From the NCBI GenBank assembly GCA_965202995.1, contig OZ241861.1:1922001-1986000 (forward strand): a stretch of 64,000 bases of DNA. The letters are read 5' to 3'. Below are positions 1 through 9,429 of this stretch, one piece after another; within the stretch, counting starts at the first letter, position 1; the number at the start of each line of letters is the position of its first letter. The notes under the pieces are model-generated. The model saw only the letters and a list, made by a program, of their open reading frames with translations, did not search any database and was not told where the DNA came from. The DNA comes from UBA2991 sp965202995 (GTDB taxonomy: Bacteria; Chloroflexota; Dehalococcoidia; Tepidiformales; Tepidiformaceae). The position numbers were made by a program, and so were the translations under genes.

Positions 1-72
1 GGCGTAGGTCGCGCTCCGCCCTCCCCCCGTCCCCGTAGCCCCCGCGTCCCCGGCGGTGGTACGATGGGGCGC

Positions 73-528
73 ATGGACACGCGCGAACTCGCGAGGACGC
101 CCGCCGTGCGCGATTTCGCGCTGGCCGTGGGCGAGTGGCTGCTGGCGCGGCGCTTCGGCGCCATCACGCCGCTCGCCTTCCGCTACGACGTGTGGGAGTT
201 GTACGGGTTTCCCGAGGAAGTGCCGCCGTTCGTTTTCCTCGAGCTGCTCGTGAACGACCCGCCGCCGCCGCCGCCGGAGTGGCTCGCGCTGAGCGAGGAG
301 GAGCGGTCCGAACGCCCCGTCCGCGAATGGGCGGCCGCCCGTCTCTGGCCGCGCGAGGACCGGCGCGCCCTGCGCGCGGCCGCGAAGGCGCACGCCCGCG
401 AGATCGGCATCCCGGACGCGATCGACACCGCGTCGCCCATCCTGGTGGCGCTGGTCGGCGAGACGGAGGCGCGGGAGATGGGGCTGCGCTTCCCGCACGT
501 CGCCGCCGAAGCGGCCCGCGCGCGCTAA
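73..528 (+). CDS. Hypothetical protein (151 aa)
   Basis: I do not recognise this family. The protein is soluble-looking, acidic in the middle, has a run of six prolines near residue 71 and no signal peptide. An ATG nine bases upstream (64) also fits the frame, but it overlaps a TACGAT hexamer at 60-65 that would act as a -10 box. The ATG at 73 lies 7 nt after that hexamer, the spacing seen before many starts in this window, so I chose 73. The stop TAA overlaps the ATG of the next gene (TAATG at 526-530), so the two are translationally coupled and probably work together. A toxin-antitoxin role was considered because the partner is HEPN-like, but no nucleotidyltransferase motif is visible here. 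Confidence 0.7.
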   Translation: MDTRELARTPAVRDFALAVGEWLLARRFGAITPLAFRYDVWELYGFPEEVPPFVFLELLVNDPPPPPPEWLALSEEERSERPVREWAAARLWPREDRRALRAAAKAHAREIGIPDAIDTASPILVALVGETEAREMGLRFPHVAAEAARAR

Positions 529-1004
529 TGCTGCCGGGCGACGAGCCGGAGCGCCTCTCGCCCATCGATCCGCGATCCCTCATCCGGCACGCGCGGCAGC
601 GCATCGCGCCGGTGGACGCGGACGAGACCGAATACCGGCGCGCCGTCTCCGACGCCTTCTACGCGCTCTACCACGCGCTCACGCTGGCCGCCGTTCCCCT
701 CATGGCATCCGGCGGTGACCCTCTCGAACCCTACCGCCGTCTCCGCGACATCCGGCACCCGCATGTCCGTGCCGCCGCCCGTGCCATGCTGGGAAGCGCG
801 AACGAGCGGACGCGGGAGGTCGCCGACGTGCTGCTCGATCTGTATGGCTGGCGGGCCGCCGCCGATTACGACCACCTGACGCGGTTCGCCCGCATCCACG
901 CCGAGGAGATCATCGAAATCGCGGACGAGGCCGTCGGGGCCGTGGCGGAGGCGGGCTTCGGCGACGCCTTCCCGCGCCAGCTCGCCACGCTCCCCGATGC
1001 GTAG
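528..1004 (+). CDS. HEPN-like small protein (158 aa)
   Basis: The reading frame is open further upstream, but the overlap with the previous stop (TAATG) marks ATG 528 as the start. Residues about 26-55 include the stretch RRAVSDAFYALYHAL, which resembles the first helix of HEPN-domain proteins (R...S.AyYA.fHA), all-helical RNA-binding or RNase modules common in toxin-antitoxin and defence pairs. A possible R-x(4-6)-H element (RDIRHPH) occurs around residue 75. The family assignment is inference from this pattern only. The gene is coupled to the 151-residue unknown upstream, as two-gene HEPN modules usually are, but that partner lacks a recognisable antitoxin fold. Confidence 0.7.
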   Translation: MLPGDEPERLSPIDPRSLIRHARQRIAPVDADETEYRRAVSDAFYALYHALTLAAVPLMASGGDPLEPYRRLRDIRHPHVRAAARAMLGSANERTREVADVLLDLYGWRAAADYDHLTRFARIHAEEIIEIADEAVGAVAEAGFGDAFPRQLATLPDA

Positions 1005-1035
1005 CCCGCGCGCTTGCGCGCGGCGGCGCGCGTGC

Positions 1036-1041
1036 TACGCT
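1036..1041 (+). promoter_or_regulatory. Probable -10 box (TACGCT) of the giant LRR gene
   Basis: TACGCT matches the TANNNT hexamers found before many starts here. Transcription from it would begin near 1048 and give a leader of about 100 nt that contains the 14-C tract. No convincing -35 is visible. Confidence 0.45.
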
Positions 1042-1098
1042 GTTCGCGCGCCATTCGCGTCCGCGCGCGGGCCGAACAGGGGAGGCCATGCCGATTTA

Positions 1099-1112
1099 CC
1101 CCCCCCCCCCCC
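1099..1112 (+). repeat. 14-C homopolymer in the leader of the LRR gene
   Basis: Fourteen consecutive C residues lie 38 nt before the GTG start of the large LRR gene. The tract sits inside a short upstream reading frame (ATG 1088) that now ends at TAA 1118. Loss of one C would carry that frame to a TGA at 1152-1154, overlapping the GTG start of the LRR gene. Such tracts mutate by slippage and are a common basis of phase variation of surface proteins; an assembly or sequencing error in the homopolymer is the other possibility. Confidence 0.85.
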
Positions 1113-1150
1113 GTCCGTAAGCGGAGCGCCACCATCAAGCGGAGTGCGCC

Positions 1151-4100
1151 GTGAAACGCCTGCTGCTCGCCCTGCCCGCCGTCGCGCTCGTCGCCGCGGC
1201 GCTGCTCGCGCCCGCCCCCGACGGCCAGCGCGCCAGCGCCCAGACCGGCTCGCCCCCCGCCTTCGCCGACGACGCCGTCACCTACACGCTCGTCTCCGGC
1301 GCCGCCGCCGCCATCCCCTTCACCATCCTCGGCTTCCCCGCCTACACCGCGAGCACCGTCAGCGGCGCCACCCACGCCTGCGCCGTCTCCACCGCCAAGG
1401 CCAACGCCTCCAACGACCCCGCCGACTTCAAGACCACGGGCACGAACGTCTCCGGCTTCATCGCCGGCATCACCGCCACCAACCAATGCTCGGTCGCCTA
1501 CAACGGCACGGGCGTCGCCAACGTCGACAACTCCCTCGAAGCCGTCTCCATCGCCGTCACCATCACCGACGGGCGCAACGACGCCGGCACCGGCACCGAC
1601 ACCAGCGCCGACGACACCCTCAACGTCACCGTGAAGCTGATCAACGGGCCCACCACCGACCACGAGGCCCTCGACGCCTTCTACGACAACTTCGGCGGCG
1701 CCTCCTGGTCCCCCGCCGTGAACTGGCGGAGCGGCGACAGCACCAGCACCACCTGGGGCACCACCTCGAAGACCTTCCAGCTGACGGCCGGGTCGGGGGG
1801 CGGCCGCACCGGCTACAACGGCGGCGAGATCAACCCCCCCTTCAGCCCCATCGGAAGCGTCCGGGCCGGCGACCGGAATTTCACGGCGGGCTCGGTCAAG
1901 CAAATGCGCGGGCTCTTCCGCACCACCGCGACCGGCGCGTTCCAGACGTGGGACAACAACTCCGCTGTCCCCAGGACCGACTACTCCGGCCACGGCCTGC
2001 GCTTCGGAGGCGCCACGGGAACCATTCTCGCGTTCGACACGGCCAGCACGTCGATCAACGACGACTTCGCCGGCCGCGGCTTCTCCTGGCCCAGCACGCC
2101 GGCCAGCATCGCCCCCTCCTCGGGGAACTGGGACGTGGAATTCGGCACCGTCACCACCACCGTCACCCACGGCGCCATCGTCACCTCGGGGACCGGCGTG
2201 TGGACCGGCGTCACGTTCACGAGCGGCCGCGTCACCGGGATTTCGTTCATGGACCGCGGGGTGGTGGGCCCGTTGGGCACCGTCGTCACCTCCCTGCGCC
2301 CCCTCGCCGGCACCCTCACGACGCTCGACCTGAGCACGGCGAAGAGAGCAACGGACCAGCCCCCGAAAAACGAGCTCAGCGGGCCGGCGTTGGGCCTCGC
2401 CGGGTTCGGCGACTTCACGGCGCTCACCTCGCTCGACCTCAGCGGCCACAACCAGGGCCTCACTTCCGCCGTCGGGATCGGCTTCGATCCCCCCCAGCAG
2501 CTCCCGTCGGGCATCACGGGCATCCCCGCGCTCACCTTCCTCGACCTGCGCGACACGGGCGTGTGCATCGACCCCGGCGCGCAGCCCGCGGAGGAGGCGT
2601 GGCTGAACGCCATCCGCGCGCGCCCCAGCGGGCAGGCGCTGATCGCCACCTGCGGCAGCCCCGCCGCCCCCGCCTTCGCCGTCACCGCCACCGACACCAC
2701 GGGCGAGCTCGAGAGCGCCGCGTCCGGCGCCGTCACGCCCATCCGGGTCGGCAGTTTCGATTTCAGCGAAAGCGGCTACAGCGGCGCCGCCGAGGCCTGC
2801 ACCATCGTGAGCGCCATCGACAACCCCGCCGCCGCCCCCGGCAGCTTCCTCACCACGGGCACGGCGCGCACGGGCTTCACCGCCGCCATCGGCTCGCGCA
2901 CCGTGACGGTGGCGGGCACGCCGCCCACGACGCGCACGCAGCGCTCCTGCGACGTCACCTACACGGGCACGGGCATCAGGAGTTCGGCCACGCTCCAGGG
3001 CGTCTCCATCGTCGTGGGCCTGGGCGACGGCGTGAACGCCGAGGGCGGCGCCGACGCCAGCAACGACGCCACCGTGCGGCTGACGGTGGAGGTGAAGGGT
3101 CTGAGCGTGGACGAGGCCGCGCTGCACGCCCTCTTCAACGGCGCGGGCGGAACCAGCTGGACCGCCGGGGCGTCGGGCACGGGCAGCTGGCGCGAAGTGC
3201 CCGTGCTCCACACCTGGGAGCTGACGGCGGGATCCAACTCCACCTTCCGCGGCTACGTGTCGCCGTCGCTGGGCGCCATCCGCAACAATTCGGGCTCCGT
3301 CAGGCTGGGCTCCAACACCTACACCATCGCCGCGCTCTACCAGAGCATCGTGAGCCAGAACACCGTCCTCGAGGTCACGGGCACCCCCGCGCGCGTCGCG
3401 AGCGACTGGGACGGCCTGCGCCTGCGCGTCGGGACGGTCACGCGCGCCGAGTCGAATATCAATAGTCTGACGACCCGCCTCTCCATACGTTTCCCCTTCC
3501 CCGGCAACACGATCCCCGGCAGCGGCAACTTCGACGCGGTGCTGCTGGGGAGCGGCCTGCAGCTGGCCGAGCTCACGGAGAGCAGCACGTGGCACGGCGT
3601 CACCATTTCGAGCGGGCGCGTGACGGGTCTGGCGCTGCCGTCGAACAACCTCTCCGGCGCCATCCCCGCCGCGCTGGGCGGCATGGTCGAGCTCACCAGC
3701 CTCGACCTGTCCGGCAACAGCCTCACCGGCGCGGTGCCCGCCGAGCTGGGCGACCTGGGCGCCCTCACCAGCCTCGACCTTTCCGACAACAGCGGCCTCA
3801 CGGCCACGACCACGGTGCTGCGCGCGCTGGCCATGGGCCTCACGAACCTGACGAGCCTCGACCTCTCCGGCACGGGCATCTGCGTGGACCCGGGGAACGC
3901 GCAGCACGCGCCCGTCGTCACGTGGATCGGGAACATCCGCGCGAAGAACACGAACACGGGCGTGGCCAAAGTGCCCACCTGCGGCGCCCCCGTCGCCCCC
4001 GCCATCGCCGACGCCGCCGTCACCTACGAGCTGGCCTCGGGCGCGGACGGCTCCAGCACGGCCATCGCCATCGGCGCGCCGACCTTCACGGCGGGCGATC

Positions 4101-7100
4101 CGTTCATCGGCGGCGCCACGGTGTGCGCCATCGCCTCGGCGCGGGGCGTGGGCAGCAACGACCCGGCGGACTTCGCCACGAGCGGGGGCACGGACCTCTC
4201 GGCCTCCTTCGCCGTGACGCTGACGGGGAGCACGTGCGCCATCACCTACACGGGCGCGGCCAGCGTGAGCGCGGCGCGGGACCAGACGCTGGAGGCGGTC
4301 TCGCTGGCGGTGACGGTGAGCGACGGCGTGGACCCGGAGGCGGGCACGATCAGCGCCGCCGCCGACGACACCATCAACGTGACGGTGAAGTTCATCGAGG
4401 GGGAGCCCACGGACCGCGACGCGCTCGACGTCCTCTACGCGGGGACGGACGGCGCGAGCTGGACGGACCGCACGGGCTGGCGCGAGGGCGTCTTCCACAC
4501 CCACCAGCTGACGGCGGGGAGCGGCACGGTGAGCGGCGCCCTCGGCGCCGGCAATGGCTACCAGGATCCGGGCACCGGCTCCGGCGCCCTCGGCTCCGTG
4601 CGCGGGGGGCGCGACTTCGTGCTGAGCGGCGCCACCTACCGGGTCAACCGGGTCGTCCAGCTCGCGAACGGCAACGTCGTCTTCACCGAGAACCAGGGGC
4701 TGCGGTCGACCTCCTTCCTGAGCGGCCTGAGCCTCCGCCTGGGCACGACCACGCTGGCCTTCAGCGGCGCCGCGACCAGCGGCGGGCTGAACCGGCACTG
4801 GACGTGGACAGGGCAGGCGACGGGCCTCATCCCCTCCTCGGGGAACTTCGACGCGGTGCTCCTCCGCTCCAACCCCCCGATCAGCAGCAGCTGGCACGGC
4901 GTCACCGTGTCGGGCACGCCCTCGCGCCTCACGGCGCTGGACCTGGGCGGCAACGGGCTGTCGGGGGCGCTGGCGGAGTCGTTCGCGGACCTGTCGGCGC
5001 TCACGAGCCTCGACCTGTCCGGCAACGCGGGCCTCACGGCCACGCCCGCCGTGCTGGAGGCGCTGGCCGCGGGCATCACCGGCCTCACCAGCCTCGACCT
5101 GTCGGGCACGGGCATCTGCGCCGACCCCACGGACGCGGATCAGGCGTCCGTGGAGGGCTGGATCACGACCATCCGCGGCACGGGCTCGGGCACGGGCGTG
5201 GCCAAGGTGGCCACCTGCGGGACGCCCGCGGCGCCGTCCTTCAGCGCCGAAAGCGCGCGCGCGGGGCTGGAGGCGGGGGCGTCCGGCACGGGCACGCCCA
5301 TCGCCATCGCCACGCCCACCTTCGCGCAGGGCACCTACGTCGGCGGGCGCACGGCCACGTGCTCCATCGTCACGGCGAAGCAGAACGCCAGCTACGACCC
5401 CGCCGACTTCACGACCACGGGCACGGACGTCGCGGGCTTCGTCATCGACGGGGCCACCTGCGCGCTCACCTACACGGGCGCGGGGCTTTCGAGCTCGGCC
5501 GCGCAGCTGGCCGTCTCCATCTCCGTGGGCATCAGCGACGGCGTGGACCCGTCGGCGGGGACGCGCGACGCGAGCGCGGACGACACCTTCCAGGTGACGG
5601 TGAAGCTGGTGGGGCTGGCCACGGACCGCGAGGCCCTGCTCGCCCTCTACGGGAGCGCGGGCGGGAGCGGCTGGACCACGTCCACGGGCGGCTGGACGGG
5701 CGAGGTCCTCCACCACACCATCCAGCTGACGGCGGGGAGCGGCACGGTGACCAGCACCCTGGGCACGGGCAATGGCTATCAGCGCGTGGGCACCGGCTCC
5801 GGCGCCATCGGCTCCCTGCGCGGCGGGCAGGACGTCACGGTGGGCGGCGTCGGCCCCTACCAGGTCAACCGGGTCGTCCAGCTCGCGAACGGCGACGTCG
5901 TCTTCACCGAGAACCAGGGGGGCCAGCCCGCCTCCCGGTGGGCCAACCTGCGTCTCCGCCTGGGAACGACCACGCTGGCCTTCACCGACGCCACGACCAC
6001 CACCGATTCCTACCGGCACTGGACGTGGGCGGGGCAGGCGGCGGGCCTCATCCCCTCCTCGGGGGACTTCGACGCGCTGATCATGCGGGCCGACCCCGCG
6101 CTCGCCAGCACGTGGCACGGGGCCACGGTGTCGGGCACGCCCACGCGCCTCACCGCGCTGGCGCTGCCGAACAACAACCTGTCGGGGACGCTGCCCGACC
6201 TGCTCGCGGACCTGTCCGCGCTCACCAGCCTCGACCTGTCCGGCAACGCGGGCCTCACGGGGACCATTCCCGCCACGCTGGGCTCGCTCGCCGCGCTCAC
6301 CAGCCTCGACCTTTCGGACGGCGGCTGGTCGGGCGCCATCCCCGTCGAGCTGGGGTCGCTCACGAGCCTCACGACGCTCGACCTGGGGGGCAACGCGCTC
6401 ACGGGGGAGGTTCCCGCGGAGCTGGGGTCGCTCACGGCGCTCACGAGCCTGGACCTGGGGGGCAACGCGCTCACGGGCGAGGCCCCCGCGGCGCTGGGGC
6501 TGCTCACGGCGCTGACCACGCTGGACCTCTCCGGCAACCGCTTCACGGACGTCCACGACGACCTGAGCGCCCTCACGGCGCTGACGACGCTGGACCTTTC
6601 GGACAACAGCCTCGACGGCGGCGAGTTCGGCGACATCGCCACGGCCATTTCGTCCATGGCGTCGCTGACCACGCTGGACCTGTCGGGGAACGCGAACCTG
6701 AGCGGGAGCATCCCCGCGGCGCTGCTCACGCTGGGGGCGCTGGAGTCGCTGGACCTGTCGGGCACGGGCGTGTGCGTGAACCCGGCCACGGAGACGGCGG
6801 TGGAGACGTGGCTGGGGGCCATCCGCGCGCGCAACGCGGGCGCGGGCGTGGCCAGGGTGGCCACCTGCGGGACGCCCGCGGCGCCGTCCTTCACGGCGGA
6901 GAGCCTGCGCGGCAGCCTGGAGGCGGGGGCGAACGGCTCCAGCACGCCCATCGCCGTGGGCACGCCCACCTTCACGCAGGGCGGCTACAGCGGCGGCACG
7001 GCGGCCACCTGCACGATCGTCACGGCGAAGGAGAACGCCAGCTACGACCCGGCCGACTTCACGACGACGGGCACGGACGTCATGGGCTTCACCATCGACG

Positions 7101-9280
7101 GGCCCACGTGCGCGATCACCTACACGGGCACGGGACTGGCGAGCACGGCCGCGCGGCTGGCGGTGTCCCTCTCCATCGGCATCGGCGACGGCGTGGACCC
7201 GTCGGCGGGGACGCTCGACGCGAGCGCGGACGACACCATCCAGGTGACGGTGAAGCTGGTGGGGCTGGCCACGGACCGGGTGGCGCTGCTGGCCCTCTAC
7301 GGGAGCGCGGGGGGGAGCGGCTGGACCACGTCCACGGGGGGCTGGACGACCGAGGGCGCGACGCTCTCGAGTGCGTGGCACGGGGCCACGGCGTCGGGCA
7401 CGCCCACGCGGCTGACGGCGCTGGCGCTGCCGAACAACAACCTGTCGGGGACGCTGCCGGGCCTGCTCACGGACCTGTCGGCGCTCGCCAGCCTGGACCT
7501 TTCCGGCAACGCGGGCCTCACGGGAACCATCCCCGCCACGCTGGGCTCGCTCGTGGCGCTCACCAGCCTCGACCTGAGCGGGAGCGGCTGGACGGGGAGC
7601 GTCCCCGTCGCGTTGGGCTCGCTCACGGCGCTCACGACGCTCGACCTGAGCGGCAACGCGCTCACGGGCCCGATCCCCTCGCAGCTGGGCCTGCTCACGG
7701 CGCTCACCACGCTCGACCTGAGCGGGAACGCCGCCCTCGGCGGGGACCTCGCCGACCTCACGCCCCTGACGTCGCTGACGACGCTGGACCTCACGGGCAC
7801 GGGCCTGTGCGTGAACCCGGCCGCGGACACGGCGGTGGAGTCGTGGCTGAACGCGCTGCGCACGGGCGGCGCCTCGGTGGGCGTGCACACCTGCGGCAGC
7901 CCCAACGCGCCCGCGCTCGCCGCCGACGCCGCCACCTACCTGCTGGACGCGGGCGCGGACGGCTCCTCCACGGCCGTGGCCGTGGGTACGCCCGCCTTCA
8001 CGGCCGGGAGCTACAGCGGCGGCACGGACGCCTGCACGTTCAGCGCCATCCAGAACCCCAGCGGCGATCCGGCCAGCTTCCTCGGCACGGGCACGGCCGT
8101 CACCGGCTTCGCGGTCGACTCGTCCAACTGCGCCATCACCTGGACGGGGAGCAGCGCGCCCACGCGCGTCGTGGGTACCCGCGTGGCCGTCTCCATCGGC
8201 CTCGAGGTGACGGACGGCGTGAACGCCACCGGCGGCGTGGACACGACCGTGGACGACACCATGCAGGTGACCGTGCGGCTGGTGGACCTGGCCTCGGACA
8301 AGCTCGCCATCGAGGCGCTCTACGACGACGCGAACGGGGCCGGCTGGACCGCGAACGACGACTGGAAGACGTCCACGCTCACGGGTTCGTGGCACGGCGT
8401 CACGCTCACGTCGGGGCGCCTGACGGGGCTGGCGCTGCCGGACAACGGGCTGAGCGGCCGGCTGCCCGCGCTCATGGGCGACCTGTCGCGTCTCACCACG
8501 CTCGACCTTTCCGGCAACAGCGGACTCACGGGGGGCATCCCCGCCGAATTCGCGCGCCTGCGCAACGTCACGAACGTCGACCTGCGCGGCACGCGCGTCT
8601 GCGCGCGCAACCTCGGCGCCGCGGCCAACGCCTGGCTGAACGGCATTCGCGCGAAGCCGGGCGGCTCGGTGCGCCTGGGCTCCTGCCCGGCGGCGGCGCC
8701 GCCCGGCGGGACCGCGGGCATCGTCGTGGTCGAGGAAGGGCGCGCCTCCGGCCTGCGCTACAGCCTGCAGCTGGTCTGCGGCGCCTCCAGCTTCGCCATC
8801 TCGCTGGCCGCGGGCGAGCGCTACGCCGCCTCCGTCGCCTCCGACGCCGCCTGCTCGCTCACCGCCACCGACCGCCAGGGCGCCCTGGCGGTGCGCGGCG
8901 AGTTCAGCGGGCGCTCCCTCGCCGGCGGCGACGTCGTCGTCACCTTCGTGCGCGAGGCCGAGGAGGACGAGGAGGACGAGATGGAGGTCGACAGGGAGGC
9001 GGTGGCGGAGCTGGAGCGCGCCCTGGTCGCGGGCACCACCTACGCGCTCTGGCGGGCCGCGGAGACGCCCGTGGCCGACGCCGTCGGGGAGCTCACGCTC
9101 TGCGTCGTCGCCGTCTACTGGTGGGACCCCCGCAACCAGCGCTGGGAGTCGTGGTTCCCCGGCGCCGAGGGCCTGGGCGTCAACACGCTCGACGCCCTCG
9201 CCGAGGACGCCATCTACGTGTTCACCGCCGAACGCCGCACCCCCGCCAACTGCGGCCCCCTCCCCGACACCGCCGGATAG
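1151..9280 (+). CDS. Giant secreted leucine-rich-repeat surface protein (2709 aa)
   Basis: The start is GTG 1151 with a GGAG site 6 nt upstream. Residues 1-31 are a signal peptide ending ASAQ. Six modules follow, ending near bases 2660, 3990, 5230, 6880, 7900 and 8690. Each holds a cadherin-like beta domain (ends like DDTxxVTVKL), an LRR N-cap (ALxxLYxxAGGxxW...WHGVT), plant-type repeats (LTSLDLSGNxLTGxIPxxLG) and a Cys cap ending VATCG. Modules 1-4 have an extra beta domain of about 90-140 residues (LTAGS...GSVR...RLGTT) inserted in the N-cap; modules 5 and 6 lack it. Modules 4 and 5 are close to identical in DNA over long stretches. The last 75 residues resemble the C-terminus of the two arylsulfotransferase-like proteins at 33-36 kb. 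A role in adhesion or binding outside the cell is inferred. The antisense strand is also open, which is a composition effect. Confidence 0.9.
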   Translation: MKRLLLALPAVALVAAALLAPAPDGQRASAQTGSPPAFADDAVTYTLVSGAAAAIPFTILGFPAYTASTVSGATHACAVSTAKANASNDPADFKTTGTNVSGFIAGITATNQCSVAYNGTGVANVDNSLEAVSIAVTITDGRNDAGTGTDTSADDTLNVTVKLINGPTTDHEALDAFYDNFGGASWSPAVNWRSGDSTSTTWGTTSKTFQLTAGSGGGRTGYNGGEINPPFSPIGSVRAGDRNFTAGSVKQMRGLFRTTATGAFQTWDNNSAVPRTDYSGHGLRFGGATGTILAFDTASTSINDDFAGRGFSWPSTPASIAPSSGNWDVEFGTVTTTVTHGAIVTSGTGVWTGVTFTSGRVTGISFMDRGVVGPLGTVVTSLRPLAGTLTTLDLSTAKRATDQPPKNELSGPALGLAGFGDFTALTSLDLSGHNQGLTSAVGIGFDPPQQLPSGITGIPALTFLDLRDTGVCIDPGAQPAEEAWLNAIRARPSGQALIATCGSPAAPAFAVTATDTTGELESAASGAVTPIRVGSFDFSESGYSGAAEACTIVSAIDNPAAAPGSFLTTGTARTGFTAAIGSRTVTVAGTPPTTRTQRSCDVTYTGTGIRSSATLQGVSIVVGLGDGVNAEGGADASNDATVRLTVEVKGLSVDEAALHALFNGAGGTSWTAGASGTGSWREVPVLHTWELTAGSNSTFRGYVSPSLGAIRNNSGSVRLGSNTYTIAALYQSIVSQNTVLEVTGTPARVASDWDGLRLRVGTVTRAESNINSLTTRLSIRFPFPGNTIPGSGNFDAVLLGSGLQLAELTESSTWHGVTISSGRVTGLALPSNNLSGAIPAALGGMVELTSLDLSGNSLTGAVPAELGDLGALTSLDLSDNSGLTATTTVLRALAMGLTNLTSLDLSGTGICVDPGNAQHAPVVTWIGNIRAKNTNTGVAKVPTCGAPVAPAIADAAVTYELASGADGSSTAIAIGAPTFTAGDPFIGGATVCAIASARGVGSNDPADFATSGGTDLSASFAVTLTGSTCAITYTGAASVSAARDQTLEAVSLAVTVSDGVDPEAGTISAAADDTINVTVKFIEGEPTDRDALDVLYAGTDGASWTDRTGWREGVFHTHQLTAGSGTVSGALGAGNGYQDPGTGSGALGSVRGGRDFVLSGATYRVNRVVQLANGNVVFTENQGLRSTSFLSGLSLRLGTTTLAFSGAATSGGLNRHWTWTGQATGLIPSSGNFDAVLLRSNPPISSSWHGVTVSGTPSRLTALDLGGNGLSGALAESFADLSALTSLDLSGNAGLTATPAVLEALAAGITGLTSLDLSGTGICADPTDADQASVEGWITTIRGTGSGTGVAKVATCGTPAAPSFSAESARAGLEAGASGTGTPIAIATPTFAQGTYVGGRTATCSIVTAKQNASYDPADFTTTGTDVAGFVIDGATCALTYTGAGLSSSAAQLAVSISVGISDGVDPSAGTRDASADDTFQVTVKLVGLATDREALLALYGSAGGSGWTTSTGGWTGEVLHHTIQLTAGSGTVTSTLGTGNGYQRVGTGSGAIGSLRGGQDVTVGGVGPYQVNRVVQLANGDVVFTENQGGQPASRWANLRLRLGTTTLAFTDATTTTDSYRHWTWAGQAAGLIPSSGDFDALIMRADPALASTWHGATVSGTPTRLTALALPNNNLSGTLPDLLADLSALTSLDLSGNAGLTGTIPATLGSLAALTSLDLSDGGWSGAIPVELGSLTSLTTLDLGGNALTGEVPAELGSLTALTSLDLGGNALTGEAPAALGLLTALTTLDLSGNRFTDVHDDLSALTALTTLDLSDNSLDGGEFGDIATAISSMASLTTLDLSGNANLSGSIPAALLTLGALESLDLSGTGVCVNPATETAVETWLGAIRARNAGAGVARVATCGTPAAPSFTAESLRGSLEAGANGSSTPIAVGTPTFTQGGYSGGTAATCTIVTAKENASYDPADFTTTGTDVMGFTIDGPTCAITYTGTGLASTAARLAVSLSIGIGDGVDPSAGTLDASADDTIQVTVKLVGLATDRVALLALYGSAGGSGWTTSTGGWTTEGATLSSAWHGATASGTPTRLTALALPNNNLSGTLPGLLTDLSALASLDLSGNAGLTGTIPATLGSLVALTSLDLSGSGWTGSVPVALGSLTALTTLDLSGNALTGPIPSQLGLLTALTTLDLSGNAALGGDLADLTPLTSLTTLDLTGTGLCVNPAADTAVESWLNALRTGGASVGVHTCGSPNAPALAADAATYLLDAGADGSSTAVAVGTPAFTAGSYSGGTDACTFSAIQNPSGDPASFLGTGTAVTGFAVDSSNCAITWTGSSAPTRVVGTRVAVSIGLEVTDGVNATGGVDTTVDDTMQVTVRLVDLASDKLAIEALYDDANGAGWTANDDWKTSTLTGSWHGVTLTSGRLTGLALPDNGLSGRLPALMGDLSRLTTLDLSGNSGLTGGIPAEFARLRNVTNVDLRGTRVCARNLGAAANAWLNGIRAKPGGSVRLGSCPAAAPPGGTAGIVVVEEGRASGLRYSLQLVCGASSFAISLAAGERYAASVASDAACSLTATDRQGALAVRGEFSGRSLAGGDVVVTFVREAEEDEEDEMEVDREAVAELERALVAGTTYALWRAAETPVADAVGELTLCVVAVYWWDPRNQRWESWFPGAEGLGVNTLDALAEDAIYVFTAERRTPANCGPLPDTAG

Positions 9281-9301
9281 CCGGTGACGGCGCGGGCTTC
9301 G

Positions 9302-9325
9302 CGCTGGCGGCGCGCCGCGCCAGCG
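9302..9325 (+). terminator. Hairpin after the giant LRR gene
   Basis: CGCTGGCG (9302-9309) and CGCCAGCG (9318-9325) form an 8-bp perfect stem with an 8-nt loop, 21 bases after the LRR stop codon. There is no T-run after it, so it may be a termination or 3'-stability hairpin rather than a classical intrinsic terminator. Confidence 0.4.
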
Positions 9326-9332
9326 TGGCGGC

Positions 9333-9419
9333 ATGACCACGCTCGCCGACGTCCCGCCAGCTCGTCCGCACCGACCTGCGCGATCCCGCCGCCGCCGACT
9401 CCCGCTGGAGCGCCTGTAG
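9333..9419 (+). pseudogene. Decayed 3' remnant of an RDD/SHOCT gene
   Basis: Read from 9333 this gives MTTLADV...LERL and a stop. It begins and ends like the SHOCT tail of the two genes downstream (DTLADL...ERERL stop) and has almost the same length, but its middle has drifted to an Arg/Pro-rich string. The bases around the stop (9408-9429) are identical to those around the stop of the next gene (10090-10111). I read it as what is left of an earlier copy in the tandem array. Confidence 0.5.
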
Positions 9420-9429
9420 GCTTGGCGGC

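Noticed and set aside
3589..9336. A 1915-codon plus-strand frame inside the LRR gene
   Set aside because: Out-of-frame reading of the repeats gives only His/Arg/Gly-rich sequence. The frame at 1151 has the signal peptide and the domains.
866..9340. A 2824-codon open frame antisense to the giant LRR gene
   Set aside because: Its translation is low-complexity (runs of Arg, Gly, Ala, Val) with no domain, and it mirrors the codon pattern of the sense gene. High GC removes stops on the other strand.
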